Shown: one piece after another, positions 1 to 11,600 of the stretch | Layout of the letters: every line of letters begins with the position of its first letter | Numbering within the stretch: position 1 is the stretch's first letter | NCBI GenBank assembly: GCA_011033025.1 | Contig: WFMF01000166.1 | Location: forward strand, 124,001-188,000 | Origin: Beroe forskalii | Taxonomy: Eukaryota > Ctenophora > Nuda > Beroida > Beroidae | Direction of reading: 5' to 3' | DNA length: 64,000 bases | Program-made: the position numbers and the translations under genes | Notes under the pieces: model-generated | The model's database searches: none | Told to the model about the DNA's origin: nothing | Seen by the model: only the letters and a program-made list of their open reading frames with translations

Positions 1-3000
1 GCCATGAGGGTATCTCAATCGAATCCCTTCCTTGCTCTGCAGTAGCTAATAAGCGGGGGGGGGGGGGAGGACGATAATAAGCGGGTGGGGGGGAAGACGA
101 TAGCAATTTTTCACGGAAAAAGTCAGGGCACATATCAGTGAAATTTCAATTACTCGATGAACAAAAACAATTAAAGAATACAAATTACTTCCATCAGAAA
201 TCCAGGTCAACCCACTTATTTTGCACCCCCACGGCCCTGGTTGCAAAAAATTCTCAAATCCCACACCCTCGTATGCTTAAAAACAAAAAACTTATAAGCT
301 ACTGCAGAATGTATTATATATGACCTGCTGTTACGCGGAAAAAGTAAGCATCGGAAGGGCCGAAACTGTCCTGAATAACATGAGCTACAGCAGATGTCGT
401 TAAGAGCTGCCTCCTTTTCCGTGAGGACTGAGGAACAATATCTTCGTGTAACAATTTCAGTTACTTAATATGCACATTGCTTTATACCATGAGGCCCTGT
501 CTAAACAAGCACTGTTCGAGTTGTTTAATTAAATACACCAAGTTTAATTAGATGTATTTGGTTTTATTCTTTTGCTTGGACTTCAATTGCTCACACAAGG
601 CACCGTCTTTCGATAAAAACTGCAGATTATCGATTTTTTAAATAATAATATTGACCCATTTCGAGGGTACCTGAGTGCATGTGAATATGCTTTATTCTCG
701 AGAATTTCACAATACGTGCATGACGAATAGTTCATAGAAAACCAGAAGCTGTCGAACAGCACGTGATAGTTGTTGTCATGCTCTATCAGCGTATTTCAGT
801 TCGTTCAAACTGCTGAACTGTCTTAATGATTACTGATTTTGTTTTGCTCATGCTATAGTCGTATCTTTACCGAAACTAAAAGAGGCAATCCATTACGGGT
901 ACTTTTCAATCAATCAATCGAAACGCATATTATACTTCAGACATATTGGTTTGAACTTCCATTTATTTTGGTTATTACTAGTTATTATTAGTTAATAGCT
1001 ATGGAGTCATTTTCTGATTTTTCAGGAACAAATTTTACGCCATATGCAATTTCTATGGTTTTTCGCCCAAAATTGATCTAGAAACTTTCTGTGACAGTTT
1101 CCCCGCTGCCCGGAGGTACCTATAATCAGGGTGCAAGGAGGTGGTAGAGAGAGTAAAAAGGGGCAAAAATTTGATTATTTAGGGGGCGTTGCTAGGGCAT
1201 TCAATGACCTATCCGTTTTATCATGAAAAATGGAAAAGTTAAAATAAACAAGAAATACTCACCCCAGCTGGTTTTTGTCTCTCGAATTGGTGGTAACTAA
1301 AGCTCACGTCTATGTTGTTAGCTACAAACTTTACCAAGGACAACTTGGCAACCTGAAAAAGATTACTTGGATTAGTTCAGGAACAACTTGACATGTGGCA
1401 ACCTGAAACATGTTTATTTTGATCAGCACATGAAATTTTTTCGGTATCTATATATCTATCAGTTTATCGGTAGAACTGGACATGGAACAGAACTGTTAAA
1501 ACTCAACGTCATAAGGTATCTTAAATGTCATCCAAGGTTTACTGTCGTTATTACATTATTATATAGTCGAGTAATAAAATCGAGTCCTGAAGGCACGCTA
1601 TTTTACTTAATGCCAAACTCCAAAGATCACACTATTACGTGAAGTATTTCTTTAGCTTCTTATTTTACATTTGAAGATTATTAACATTGGTTTTCATCAT
1701 GAAAACATAATTCATATTCAGGTATAAAAATGACAGATAATGCCCTGGTCGTCCCATTTCTAGGCAAGAAAGCATTCATCGTTCTGACTTTGTTGGGAGC
1801 AGCTATTTTCGTCATGCTCTTATCAATGAGATCGCGTGAACCTACATCTCACGTCAAGTCTCTGCTTTGGGGTGAGGCACATGAACACAAACCAGTTGTT
1901 AATGGTAACCGAAAAACCCGAAAACCTGATTCCCATGTTACTGAGGAACCCCGCGAACCTGATTCCCATGTTACTGAGGAAACCCGCGAACCCTTAATCC
2001 ATGTTATTGAGAAACCCCGCAAACCCTTAATTCATGTTATTGAGGAACCCCGCGAACCCGCAACTCATGGTAATGAAGAATCTTTGACACCCCCTCCACA
2101 AGATTGGCTACACCTCCAGATGGAGCGAGCATACACGGAAGTTAACAAGTCCTTTACACCCCCGAGCGATTGGAACTCGTGTGGAAGCGGCGTTACGTAT
2201 TACTTCCCAACCATCAACATCATTTTCACAGGTATTCCAAAGACAGGGTGTTCTAATTGGAAGGAGGCTTTGCTAATGGCAGAGGGTTCCCTAAGTCAAC
2301 CAATGGACCCTACTAAGGTAGCACTTGTCCATGGGAAGAGCAATGGATTCCGATTGCCAAAAATTAAACAGAAATACTCAGAGGCGCAGCTCCATGACTC
2401 GTTTAGCTTCACAGTAGTTAGGAATCCCTGGACAAGAATGGTTTCGGGATACAGACAGAAACTATCTTCCGAACAAACGCAAGGGAATGAGTTCAAGGCT
2501 TATCAGATCAGTATTGTGAATCAAATCCGAGGGGTTAGCAAGGAAGATGCGAAGCAACAAGGCCTCCGCCCCACATTCCGAGAGTTTGCTTTGTGGCTAA
2601 TTCAGCACGAAGGCAATGTGGACAAACACTTCAAACCCCAGTACAGACAGCTGTGTTATCCTGACGTGAGGTACGACTACATCATCCCGCTAGAGTATGC
2701 CGACGTGCTCAGTTCGGAGGTGTTCGAGAGAGTCGGGAAGGACATTTCCCTGTACGGGTCATATGACAAATCGTCCGATCCCAGACTACAATCGTCTGCT
2801 GTAAGCGCCAAGGAATGGCTGTCAGAGCTGGGAGAGGAGATAACGGACAGGTTGTACCAGATATTCAAAGTGGACTTACATCTTGCTAACTACAGTAACT
2901 TTACACACCCAGACTTCCCCTTGCCACTGCATGAGAAGTAGTTTATTGATGACGATTAGGGTGCACTGTTGTACAATTTACAGTGCAACTGAATTTGTTT

Positions 3001-3560
3001 ATTTGTTTATGTTAAATTGCTGTGATTCTATTTATTTTATTAACATGCATGTTGACAATCAATCAGCACGATTAGAATGATTTTGGTTCTGTCTGAGATG
3101 TCGTTGGGCCAGTGAAATTATAATTCATTTTGATAGGTAATCATTTGTAAACCCCTAAGTTTTATTTTAAAACGTGAATTGTACCTTGGTTATGGGCAGT
3201 GAATTGTACCTTGGTTATGGACAGTGAACTGTACCTTGGTTATGGGCAGTGAATTGTAGTTTGGTTATGGGCAGTGAATTGCAGTTTGGTTATCGGCAGT
3301 GAATTTTACCTTGGTTATGAGCAGTGAATTGTACCTTGTAAAGGCAGTGAATTTTACCTTGGTTATGGGCAGGAATTGTACCTTGTAAAGGCAGTGAACT
3401 GTACCTTGGTTATGGGCAGTGAATTGTACCTCGGTTATGGGCAGTGAAATGAACCTTGGTTATGGACAGTGAATTGTACCTTGTAAAGGCAGTGAATTGT
3501 ACCTTGGTTATGGGCAGTGAATTGTACCTTGTTGGGGCAGTGAATTGTACCTTGTTGGGG
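1..3560. repeat. Segmental duplication, copy 1 (intron with sulfotransferase gene)
   Basis: This stretch is highly similar, in the same orientation, to 26408-31275. The match starts at the first base of the window and so probably continues to the left. It covers the G-rich tract near 55, an approximately 1.2 kb non-coding upstream region, the complete sulfotransferase gene, its 3' flank and the beginning of the GTACAATTCACTGCC minisatellite. The two copies differ by scattered substitutions, short indels and a transposon present only in copy 2. The stretch lies downstream of the BLTP1-like exon 3574-3686, so it is interpreted as intron sequence of that minus-strand gene. Confidence 0.85.
1730..2941 (+). 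CDS. Carbohydrate sulfotransferase (type II Golgi membrane protein), intact copy
   Basis: Intact 403-residue reading frame. A short cytoplasmic N-terminus is followed by one hydrophobic signal anchor (about residues 15-34, core VLTLLGAAIFVMLL), a stem of degenerate ~11-residue repeats rich in Pro, Glu and His (about 60-115), and a lumenal catalytic domain. That domain shows both PAPS-binding elements of the Sulfotransfer_2/HNK-1 family: the 5'-phosphosulfate loop FTGIPKTGCSNWK near residue 166 and the 3'-phosphate motif VVRNPWTRMVSGYR near residue 229. The family moves sulfate from PAPS to glycan chains in the Golgi; the acceptor here is unknown. The ATG follows an acceptor-like TTCAG, so a 5' non-coding exon is possible. 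The gene has no introns in its coding part and sits inside a BLTP1 intron on the opposite strand. A decayed duplicate lies at 29564-30853. Confidence 0.9.
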   Translation: MTDNALVVPFLGKKAFIVLTLLGAAIFVMLLSMRSREPTSHVKSLLWGEAHEHKPVVNGNRKTRKPDSHVTEEPREPDSHVTEETREPLIHVIEKPRKPLIHVIEEPREPATHGNEESLTPPPQDWLHLQMERAYTEVNKSFTPPSDWNSCGSGVTYYFPTINIIFTGIPKTGCSNWKEALLMAEGSLSQPMDPTKVALVHGKSNGFRLPKIKQKYSEAQLHDSFSFTVVRNPWTRMVSGYRQKLSSEQTQGNEFKAYQISIVNQIRGVSKEDAKQQGLRPTFREFALWLIQHEGNVDKHFKPQYRQLCYPDVRYDYIIPLEYADVLSSEVFERVGKDISLYGSYDKSSDPRLQSSAVSAKEWLSELGEEITDRLYQIFKVDLHLANYSNFTHPDFPLPLHEK

Positions 3561-3573
3561 CAGTGAATTGTAC
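3178..3573. repeat. Minisatellite, ~26 bp unit, built on a splice donor
   Basis: About 15 imperfect units of the type GAATTGTACCTTGGTTATGG plus CAGT; some units are shortened to TTGTAAAGG or TTGTTGGGG. Read on the minus strand each unit contains AAG-GTACAATTC, the same sequence as the 5' splice site of the adjoining exon 3574-3686 (ACAAG then GTACAA). The array thus begins exactly at that donor. A shorter version occurs at 31088-31275 in the duplicated segment, where the exon itself is missing. Confidence 0.9.
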
Positions 3574-4873
3574 CTTGTTGGGGCAGATGACAGTGCTGCT
3601 CCCCACACCAGAGGACCTCTGGTCCCCACTAACGTCAGACCGGCCACTCTCACTGACATCCGACGACCTGCCACTCTCACTGCGGTCTGTGAGGGCTGAG
3701 GGGTGAAGTTCAGGGACTTATCTAAAGGGGGAGGGGTGAAGTTCAGGGACTTATCTTAAGGGGGAGGGGTGAATTTCAAGGACTTATCTAAAGGGGAAGG
3801 GGTGAAGTTCAGGGACTTATCTAAAGGGGGAGGGGGAAGTTCAGGGACTTATCTAAAGGGGAAGGGGTGAAGTTCCGGGACTTATCTAAAGGGGGAGGGG
3901 TGAAGTTCAGGGACTTATCTAAAGGGGGAGGGGTGAAGTTCAGGGACTTATCTAAAGGGGGAGGGGTGAAGTTCAGGGACTTATCTAAAGGGGGAGGGGT
4001 GAAGTTCAGGGACTTATCTAAAGGGGGAGGGTGAAGTTCAGGGACTTATCTAAAGGGGGAGGGGTGAAGTTCAGGGACTTATCTAAAGGGGGAGGGTGAA
4101 GTTCAGGGAGAAGGGTGAAGTTCAGGAACTTATTACTTATCTAAAAGGGGAGGGATAAAATTTATAGGGACTTCATCGCTAATTTTCTCTAAAACAGGGT
4201 GTAGAAAATAGGGATATCTTTGTTAACTTTTAATCTGAAATGGGGTGTTGAAATTAGGGACGTCTTTGCAACTTTTAATCTGAAACGGGGTGTTGAAATT
4301 AGGGACGTATTCGTCAACTTTATCTGGAAAAGCCAAAAGGAGTGTAATGAAATAAAAGGACTACTTTGTTAACTTTAAAATGCTATAAAGGAGATAAAAA
4401 CCTTCATCCTCTGTTGAAGTTGCCTCCCATCCTTTGCCGCCTTAGTAACCTGGGCTTTGCTCCTTGCTGTCTCCAGTTCTGACTCCGTTCCAACCCACTG
4501 TAGGAAATGGTGTTAGGGTGGGTGTCATAAATATTAATATCATAAATATTGAGCATGGTGTCTGCATAAAACTACCTGAGTAATACTGTAATAGTCACAA
4601 GAAATAAGCGAGGATGATACCAGCATTGATCTCAATGAGAACTAGGGTGAGAACCACCAAGTTCGATTAACGTGTAGTTACTACACCTGTAGGTACAATC
4701 TCCTTAATAATGAGATACGATAACATGGTGTTAGCAATGCAATGAACCTGCAAGTCGCCCCCTCCTTGGAGTGTCCGGATGGAAACAGTGGGGATTGACA
4801 GAAACAGTTCCAGGTTGAGGCGCTCCTCTATCGTCCGCTCCAGCGAGTTGTCAAACTTCTTCATCGTCACCGG
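3574..4873 (-). CDS. BLTP1-like protein, copy Y, exons before the sulfotransferase intron
   Basis: Three minus-strand exons. 4748-4873 (42 codons, phase 0) contains LELFLSIPTVSIRTLQGG, matching the family segment with VSIPKVNLCLLQ. 4402-4497 (32 codons) reads WVGTESELETARSK and on to GRQLQQRMK. 3574-3686 (37 codons plus 2 bases) reads TAVRVAGRRMSVRVAGLTLV. All have AG acceptors and GT donors. Phases continue from exon 12858-12994 through 3574-3686 and would continue into an exon like 24295-24431, whose equivalent for this copy should lie left of the window. The role of the family is bulk lipid transfer along a hydrophobic groove at membrane contact sites. The exon at 3574 has an alternative Ser-rich frame, but splice phase favours the frame given. 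Confidence 0.6.
3704..4140. repeat. Minisatellite, ~32 bp unit, next to a splice acceptor
   Basis: About 13 units of GTGAAGTTCAGGGACTTATC plus TAAAGGGGGAGGG. It starts about 18 bases upstream (minus-strand sense) of the acceptor of exon 3574-3686. On the minus strand the units give a CCCCTCCCCCTTTAG-like pyrimidine tract plus AG, so each unit resembles a 3' splice site. Degenerate relatives of another unit (GGGGTGTTGAAATTAGGGAC) continue to about 4320. Confidence 0.88.
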
Positions 4874-5008
4874 CTAAGAGAGAGAGGATGTCAGTTTGAT
4901 CTCAAAATTTTAATGATTTCATTGCTGGTTAAGTAAAGTATGAAAGATTTTATTGCTGGCTAAGTTAAATTTTAATAATTTCTTTGCTGGCTAAGTGAAA
5001 TTTGAAAC

Positions 5009-5120
5009 TCACATATACACTGTCTCAATCATTGACAAAATCTTTCAAATTTAACTATCCAGCAATGCTGGATAGTTAAATTTGAAAGATTGTGTCATTG
5101 GTTGAGAGGGCGTATGTGAG
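5009..5120. repeat. Hairpin-forming inverted repeat (MITE-like)
   Basis: An imperfect ~112 bp palindrome. The central arms are AACTATCCAGCA / TGCTGGATAGTT and the outer ends are CTCACATA and TATGTGAG. It lies in the large BLTP1 intron (4874-12857). The surrounding stretch 4874-7320 is AT-rich and I see no convincing gene in it, only short open frames without family resemblance. Confidence 0.7.
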
Positions 5121-7324
5121 TTGTAAGTATAACTTAGTGTTATTCTATGATTAAGGCGTGGTTTGATTGTGCTCTTAACTCAAGATATCAAAGTCATTGT
5201 AAACTAACTCATCAAAAAGTAAATCGCCCTCCCCCAGCTGAATTCTATTCTATGACCAACGAATTAAAATTAAATTCTTACCCGTGATTGAGTTCGTTCG
5301 TCGATTACAATTGAACAAATCTTTTTACTTGGTAAATCTTATTAAGAATCATTCGACAGATAGATATTACGCAATGGATTACGCAATTGATCTGAAGACA
5401 ACACTGTCGCCAAGTAATTGACAAGAAATCAGCAATGCAGAGGCGGCTTCTTCAACAACTTCAATTGCTGTGCTGCTAAAACCACAGTCAAGTTTTAATG
5501 GAATTCAGCACAAGTTAATGAGATTTTGAAGATATCATTGTTCATTGTCACATCAAGTGCAAATATAAATATCAATATTGGAATAATTCAAAGTTTCACG
5601 TGACGCATCAAATAGCACTTCCGTACTGTGTATGTAGATAATAATAAATAACGTGCAAGTGGCCTCCTATAAATTGCGACTTATTTTAATAAAAATCATA
5701 ACCATTTTCGCGTGGTAAAGGAATTGATATATTATGGTTATTTTGGTTAATTGACTTCATTTAAGTCAATAGAAACATCTCATCATCGGATTGACTCGCC
5801 TCTTTTACTGTGGCAATGAGTCAATGACTAGTCAGATGACATATCATGCTATAGTTCATCTTCCTTAATGGATATAGTTTTGATTGAGCTGGGTGTTGCA
5901 GCTCAGCAACAGTAAATGAGATATTGAAGTATTGAGTTATCATTGATGAATCTCGTAAACCTCTTATCAGTCGAAATGTTCTAATAATTCACGGTCCTCG
6001 AGCGAGACGGGGTGATTTTAGGGTAATAAAATGGTTTTCCTAGGGTTAATTTGGAGGTGAAGGAGGCTCAAGGTGATTTATTTCATGAATCAAAAGGTGT
6101 GAGATCAAACATAGCTCAGTACTTCAGTCCTCAGCTTCCACGATCTGAGTATATTAGCCTATTCAACCCTATATCAGAAAGGACTGCATCTTGCCTGGAT
6201 AATACAGTGATTATTATAGAGCCAGAGCACCAGTTTCAGGGAATCATGAATTAAGAGCCAGGCGGAGGATTATTATAAAGAGAAGGATATCATTATTGCA
6301 ATTTCAATCTATACTCTAGGGCTACTACTATCAAACAAGAACTATCAAATATTCGAAACCGTGGGGCTCCGTACAGGAGTCGCTCTGTAAGTGCTGGAAG
6401 TAATGTTGCAATATAGGACTCTTGTTGTAATATAATAAGATACTTCCATATCAAGAAAGTAAAGGAGAGGAAGGAGCTTTCAACCAACTAAATTCCAAGT
6501 TTTAGGCTGATTGGCTATCACACTGATTCCACTCCAATGAACTGGAGGTAGTGAGATAGCCCCGAAGAGAGATTGAAAGCTCCTTGTGCCCAACAATATT
6601 CATTTATTTTCTGCCATGGGTCATATATTAGTCGTCTCAGTCACGTGATAAGTCACGTGCTTTTTATTGCTGTCTTGTTCTCCTTTCGCTACCGAGATCT
6701 CTCATTCAGGATGGGGAATCTTAGAATCTTATTAACAGCTTCCTTTCAGCTTCCATCTCAATTTGTTAAAGATTTGATATAATCTCAATTTTCAAAGTAG
6801 ATAAAGGCTTTTCTTCGATCCAGGAGATTAAAACTTTGTTCAAACTTTGTAAAGCCCCTATTCAGATACCTATTCAGAGTTTGACATCAAGGCCTTCATA
6901 TACCATATTAAAATCTAAATTAAACACCTCTCCAATTATCCAATTATTTAACTATTTCATAATCTACTTGGCATTTCGGAAAACACGCAAACTGCAAAGG
7001 AGGTCAAACCCGTCCGGTGGTAGTTTAGAGAGTCAAAATGCGTTAAATTGGCTGTCTTTGACCGCTCATATCCCCAAAGAAGTTAAATACCCACTAACTC
7101 TATTTGATGAACCTTTTTAATTACAACTGAACTTTCATACGAACTGTTATTAATAAGTTGAATCTTCCCTGTTCCACGTGCTACCCTCGTATGAGACTCG
7201 ATTAATGTACTATGGTGTCTATACTTTAATGCTGGCCTCATAAAACATTAATGGCTTTTCCGTTTCCCTTTCTTTACTTTCAAAGTATTTATTTAGTATT
7301 TCTTAGCGACTTATTTCCCTTCAA

Positions 7325-8312
7325 ATTTTGTCGGGGGACTCTACTCTCTAGGTCTGGGGAGTGGGGACTCTGGGTCGGCGGCGGCAAACCAGGGTGGACT
7401 CTGGGTCGGGATATCCCACAGGGTGGACTCTTGTTCGGGATTCTCTTTAGTTTATATATACAAGTTACCTGAAGCTTTTCACTTATACGGAGAATCCCTC
7501 GGTTAACACTGATGACTGAACCCAGATAGAGGGTCCAATCATGTGATCCTCTGCATCATTGCTGATCCACCTGAGGAACTCGGGCCACAGGGTGTAATCA
7601 TGTGATCCACCGGATCGAAGCTGACGATATCCCATACCGCTTGTTGGCTGATGGGGCTCATATCTCATGTCATCGGAGGGGATACAAGAGGTTCATGCGA
7701 GGGTGACCCCATGCTAATTCGTCAGGATCTCGTCCCACTTAGGTAACCAGAACCAGAGATGTATCCATCAATAAGTCTATTTGTTTTCAAGTTTATTTTA
7801 CTGCTCCGCTTCCCGCTCAACAAGTCTATTCTAAGAAGAACATTTGGATATCTGGTTGCAGGCAATGCAGTCCTCATCGGAGACATGCTCCTCTACGACA
7901 ATGCTTCTGATGAGAGAAGGGTGATCATCCTTGCCACCAATCAGATCCTCATCCTGCATGCTGAACTCTTCTCCCTCACAGATGACTGATCCTGGTGCCA
8001 TTCTTTTCACGAATGGTTTTATGTTTTCAAAACTTTCATACCTCTACTAACTACGCAGGAATTTTATTGCTCTAGCTCCATCTTGAAATTTTTAACCTTG
8101 GTAAACATTTTCGTGTTTATGACAGTCTCACTACTTGCAACTCTGTAAAGTATCTGTACTCTGTATGTATTCTATGCCACATTCATGTTACCTAATCAGC
8201 GTAACATGTAATTAGGGCTCCCGACCTAGAGTCCACCCTGTGAGGATCTCCCGATCCAGTGTCCACCCTGGTTTGCCGCCATCGATGCAGAGTCCCCCGA
8301 CCTAGAGTCCTT
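7325..8312. mobile_element. Non-autonomous DNA transposon with ~100 bp terminal inverted repeats
   Basis: The left end (7325-7460: GGGGGACTC, GGTCGG, GGCGGCAAACCAGGGTGGAC, GATATCCCACAGGGTGGACTC) recurs as an imperfect inverted copy at about 8215-8312 (GAGTCCACCCTGTGAGGATC, GTCCACCCTGGTTTGCCGCC, AGTCCCCCGACC). The ~750 bp interior has no transposase. It holds GC-richer, gene-like pieces at about 7500-7740 and 7850-7995, the latter open on both strands (plus: GNAVLIGDMLLYDN; minus: VICEGEEFSMQDEDLIGG), suggesting captured host exons. I could not define target-site duplications with confidence. Confidence 0.65.
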
Positions 8313-8537
8313 TCCCCAAGTTCTAGATTCATTTTTAAGTTCCAGAAGCGGGGAAACCGAAAAACCAGTTTTAAGCGATAACTTTGAAAGCTCGAAAATC
8401 AGATATTTTCTCGTTCCGTTCGACTACTATAGTTCTTTAGAGGCTCAAGCTAACTGCAGAAATGATTTAGAGTGCTCGGCTTCTCCTTGCACTCTAAATC
8501 ATTTGAATGTATCCAGCTGCGCTGTCGACATTTAAAT

Positions 8538-8548
8538 CTATATAAAGC
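8538..8548 (+). promoter_or_regulatory. TATA-box-like element of the nested receptor gene
   Basis: TATATAAAG lies about 95 bp before the first ATG of the receptor and is followed by a small hairpin (AGCCCTGCTATCGTAGGGCT). Position and match to the TATA consensus suggest a core promoter inside the BLTP1 intron. Transcription start is not known. Confidence 0.45.
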
Positions 8549-8637
8549 CCTGCTATCGTAGGGCTTCATATTTTCTGCGAGATCGTCAACGCCTCTAAAG
8601 TACATAAAACCAAATCGTTCATCTGCTCTATTTCCAG

Positions 8638-11600
8638 ATGACACAATATGTCAGAGTTCCTCTTCCCCATCAGTTGCTACAAAAAATGGTGGTTATAGTT
8701 TACGCTTTCTATAGCATATCGGTTTGTGCTGAAAGTATTAACTTTGAAGAGGTTCATTTCACTTTGCTCGACACACAGAGTGGAAAGTACTTAAGGACAA
8801 AGGAAAGGAACGCTACTGCAGGTGTTTTGATGGCGACATTGGCAGGAAGGCCCAGGAATGCTCGTCTTTTCCAGGTTTGTCCAGTGAGTCTACCCCATGC
8901 CATTCAGAATGCTATCTGTAGGGATAAGGGCCACGAGAAGGCAATAACATTGTTTCCAGTAGGAGCAGAGAAATCGATGGCTCAACACGCTATGTATTTT
9001 TTACCAAAAGAAACAGCTTTTATCAACAACGCGTACATTACAATGCACTGTTCCAGAGAAGCCAGCAATCCTGCCGACTGTGCCTACTCACTCACCAACA
9101 ATACTGATGATTGCTTCTATACTTATTTTTCCAAAACAAGCAGGGAAAAAGACCGCTATGATCTCATCTTTGCCATGGCGCTGGTGTGTCAGCCAAGGCC
9201 AAACCAATGTAAGGTTAGGCCACACAACGGATTCATGAAAGCAAAGTGTCAGGATATAGCCACCGAATTTATAAGCTTCTCCGTATACAGATGCGCTCAC
9301 TCAGAAAACTACTTCATCACAAAATCCATGGATTACAACAATCAAATGTCTAATAAAGCTATCATGAAATACGTACGGGGGTCGTGCCCAGAGGCCGGAG
9401 ATCCTTTCAACTACCAATCCTGTGGCCTTCACTCGAGGAAAACTGAAGTACACAACAAGGGGGTGCTGTGCGATGAGGTCATCTGTCAGTACGAATCCAG
9501 GAGGTTCGATGGCACGGTTATCCTGCAACAGTATCGAGAAACTGTGGAGAACGAGTGTAGGTCCATTCTGAGGATGGAGAATGATCCTGAGTTGGATGCC
9601 AGGCTGTCCTGTAAACCACACCTGAACAGAGAAATCTGTCTCGCGATGTCAGAAGATAAGATCTTCTATAGCGGGGCTTCCAAGTCTGCGATCCCTTGTG
9701 ACATATTATGTCAGAAGCAGAACTGTGACGACGAGGTGTTGTGTAACGGGGTGTATTACGGGTTGCGGTGTCCTTCAAAAGGGAGAAGAATACACCTCAT
9801 GGCAGATCGCATCTGTGACGATGTTTTAGATTGTGACAATTGGGCAGATGAGCGATATTGCCAACAAGAGCCTCAAGGGGTAGTCGGCCGACCAGGAATG
9901 AAATGCAAGAGACGTGTATTTGGTCAGGGCAACTTGAGTGGAATTGTCGTACAAATACCACCCTATCTCCTCTGTGGCCCTTTACGAGTTAGTGAAACCG
10001 GCAGCAAAAGTTCCTTCTGCTTGGATTATTTTGACCAGGTGAACTGTACTGACCCCACCAGAGGAGCTCTAAAGTGTAACATAAGAGGGTACCCCAGTAC
10101 AGTATCTAAAGCGGTGGTTTGTATTCCCGAGAATAAAGCAGGATTGTGCGATGATGGACTGGACATCCAATGCACGCAAGCGTCCGCTGAGTGCTTCCTT
10201 CACAAGCACCTACTCTGTGACGGAGTGGAGGACTGTAAGGACGGAAGTGATGAAACAAATAGCCAGTGCAGCAGCGTCCTCACGACGAAATGCTACCGCA
10301 GGTATAGACCAGAGAGAAACAGGACGCTGTCAGAGGGAAACAGGACGCTCTCAGAGAGAAACAGGACGCTGTCAGAGAGAAACAGGACGCAGTCAGAGAC
10401 TAACAGGACGCTATCGGAGACTAACAGGACGCTATCAGACATAGTGATCACATTGAAAAATGGGACTGTGCCAGGAAAGACAGAGGCGCTGCCTATTCCT
10501 CTGTCCTGGATCAATGACGGTTTTCCTGACTGTGTGTCTGAGGACGACGAACTGAAATCTGTATGGCCCACGTGCAAACTGTCCCACACTACGCGCAAAG
10601 TCACAGACAACAGTACGTGCAAAACGTGTTTCTTTGCAAGCAGGGGTTTCTGGACTACGTAGAACTCACAGAACTATGTAATGGCAAGGGAGGTTGTGAA
10701 GGAGAAAGGACGGTTTGTCAAGCATCTAGAAGGAATCCGAACCATTTCACAAAACCGAGGCTCTATAAGGAGCATTACTCCTTGTTCTACTGCCTTCCAG
10801 GCATGGAAAATATCCAGAATTTCAGCCCACGATGTGTCAGAGAACATTTTCAAGGACCTGAAAGTCCTATCTTCGGAAATACAGACATCAAGCTAATAAT
10901 TCCTAACAGTACCAGAACCTGTGGACATATATTTGGAGAGTTGTACGTCTATTCGAGCTGCACTGGAAGGTGTTTCAATACACCATGCGTCCTGCAGCCA
11001 CTCAGACATGATTCCTGCACCAATATACCAGACAAGACTTTCACTTTAGCGAAGAATTCCTACCTCACATTTCTCATCCAGGAGAGGGGGAAGTACCACA
11101 ATAACTTCTTCAAGTGTGACAATGAGATATGTGTGAGATTTGATAAGGTCTGCAACTTGGTGGATGACTGTGGGGATGAATCGGATGAGAAAAACGTGCA
11201 GAAACAATTTTCAGTGCAGTGCTTCCAGATTCTACATACCTCTCGTTCAGAAATGTGATGGGAAAGTGGACTGTCTCGACCACTCAGACGAGTGCAACGA
11301 GGCGTGCGGGAAAGAAATAATTTCTGGAATGTGCCTTAAAGTGGTTGCCTGGGTTATTGGAATATCTGCAGTACTACTGAATGCCTGGTCTTTGGTGAGA
11401 GGGTTTCTTAGCATAAAGGATAAGAAAAAAGTATCTCTTTTCAACAGAATGCTTTCCATCCTCATTAACTTCGGAGATTTGCTGACTGGTCTATACCTCT
11501 TGTTGATATCATTCCAGGATTCCTTCTTGATGAGATCAGATTATTGTAAGAAGCAATCCCAGTGGCTATCCAGCCATTATTGTGCCTCTCTCGGTGTAAT

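Noticed and set aside
10609..10640. A 28-base intron (GTACGT...GCAAG) to explain the first receptor frame shift
   Set aside because: Too short for splicing in animals; a one-base indel in an A-run is simpler.
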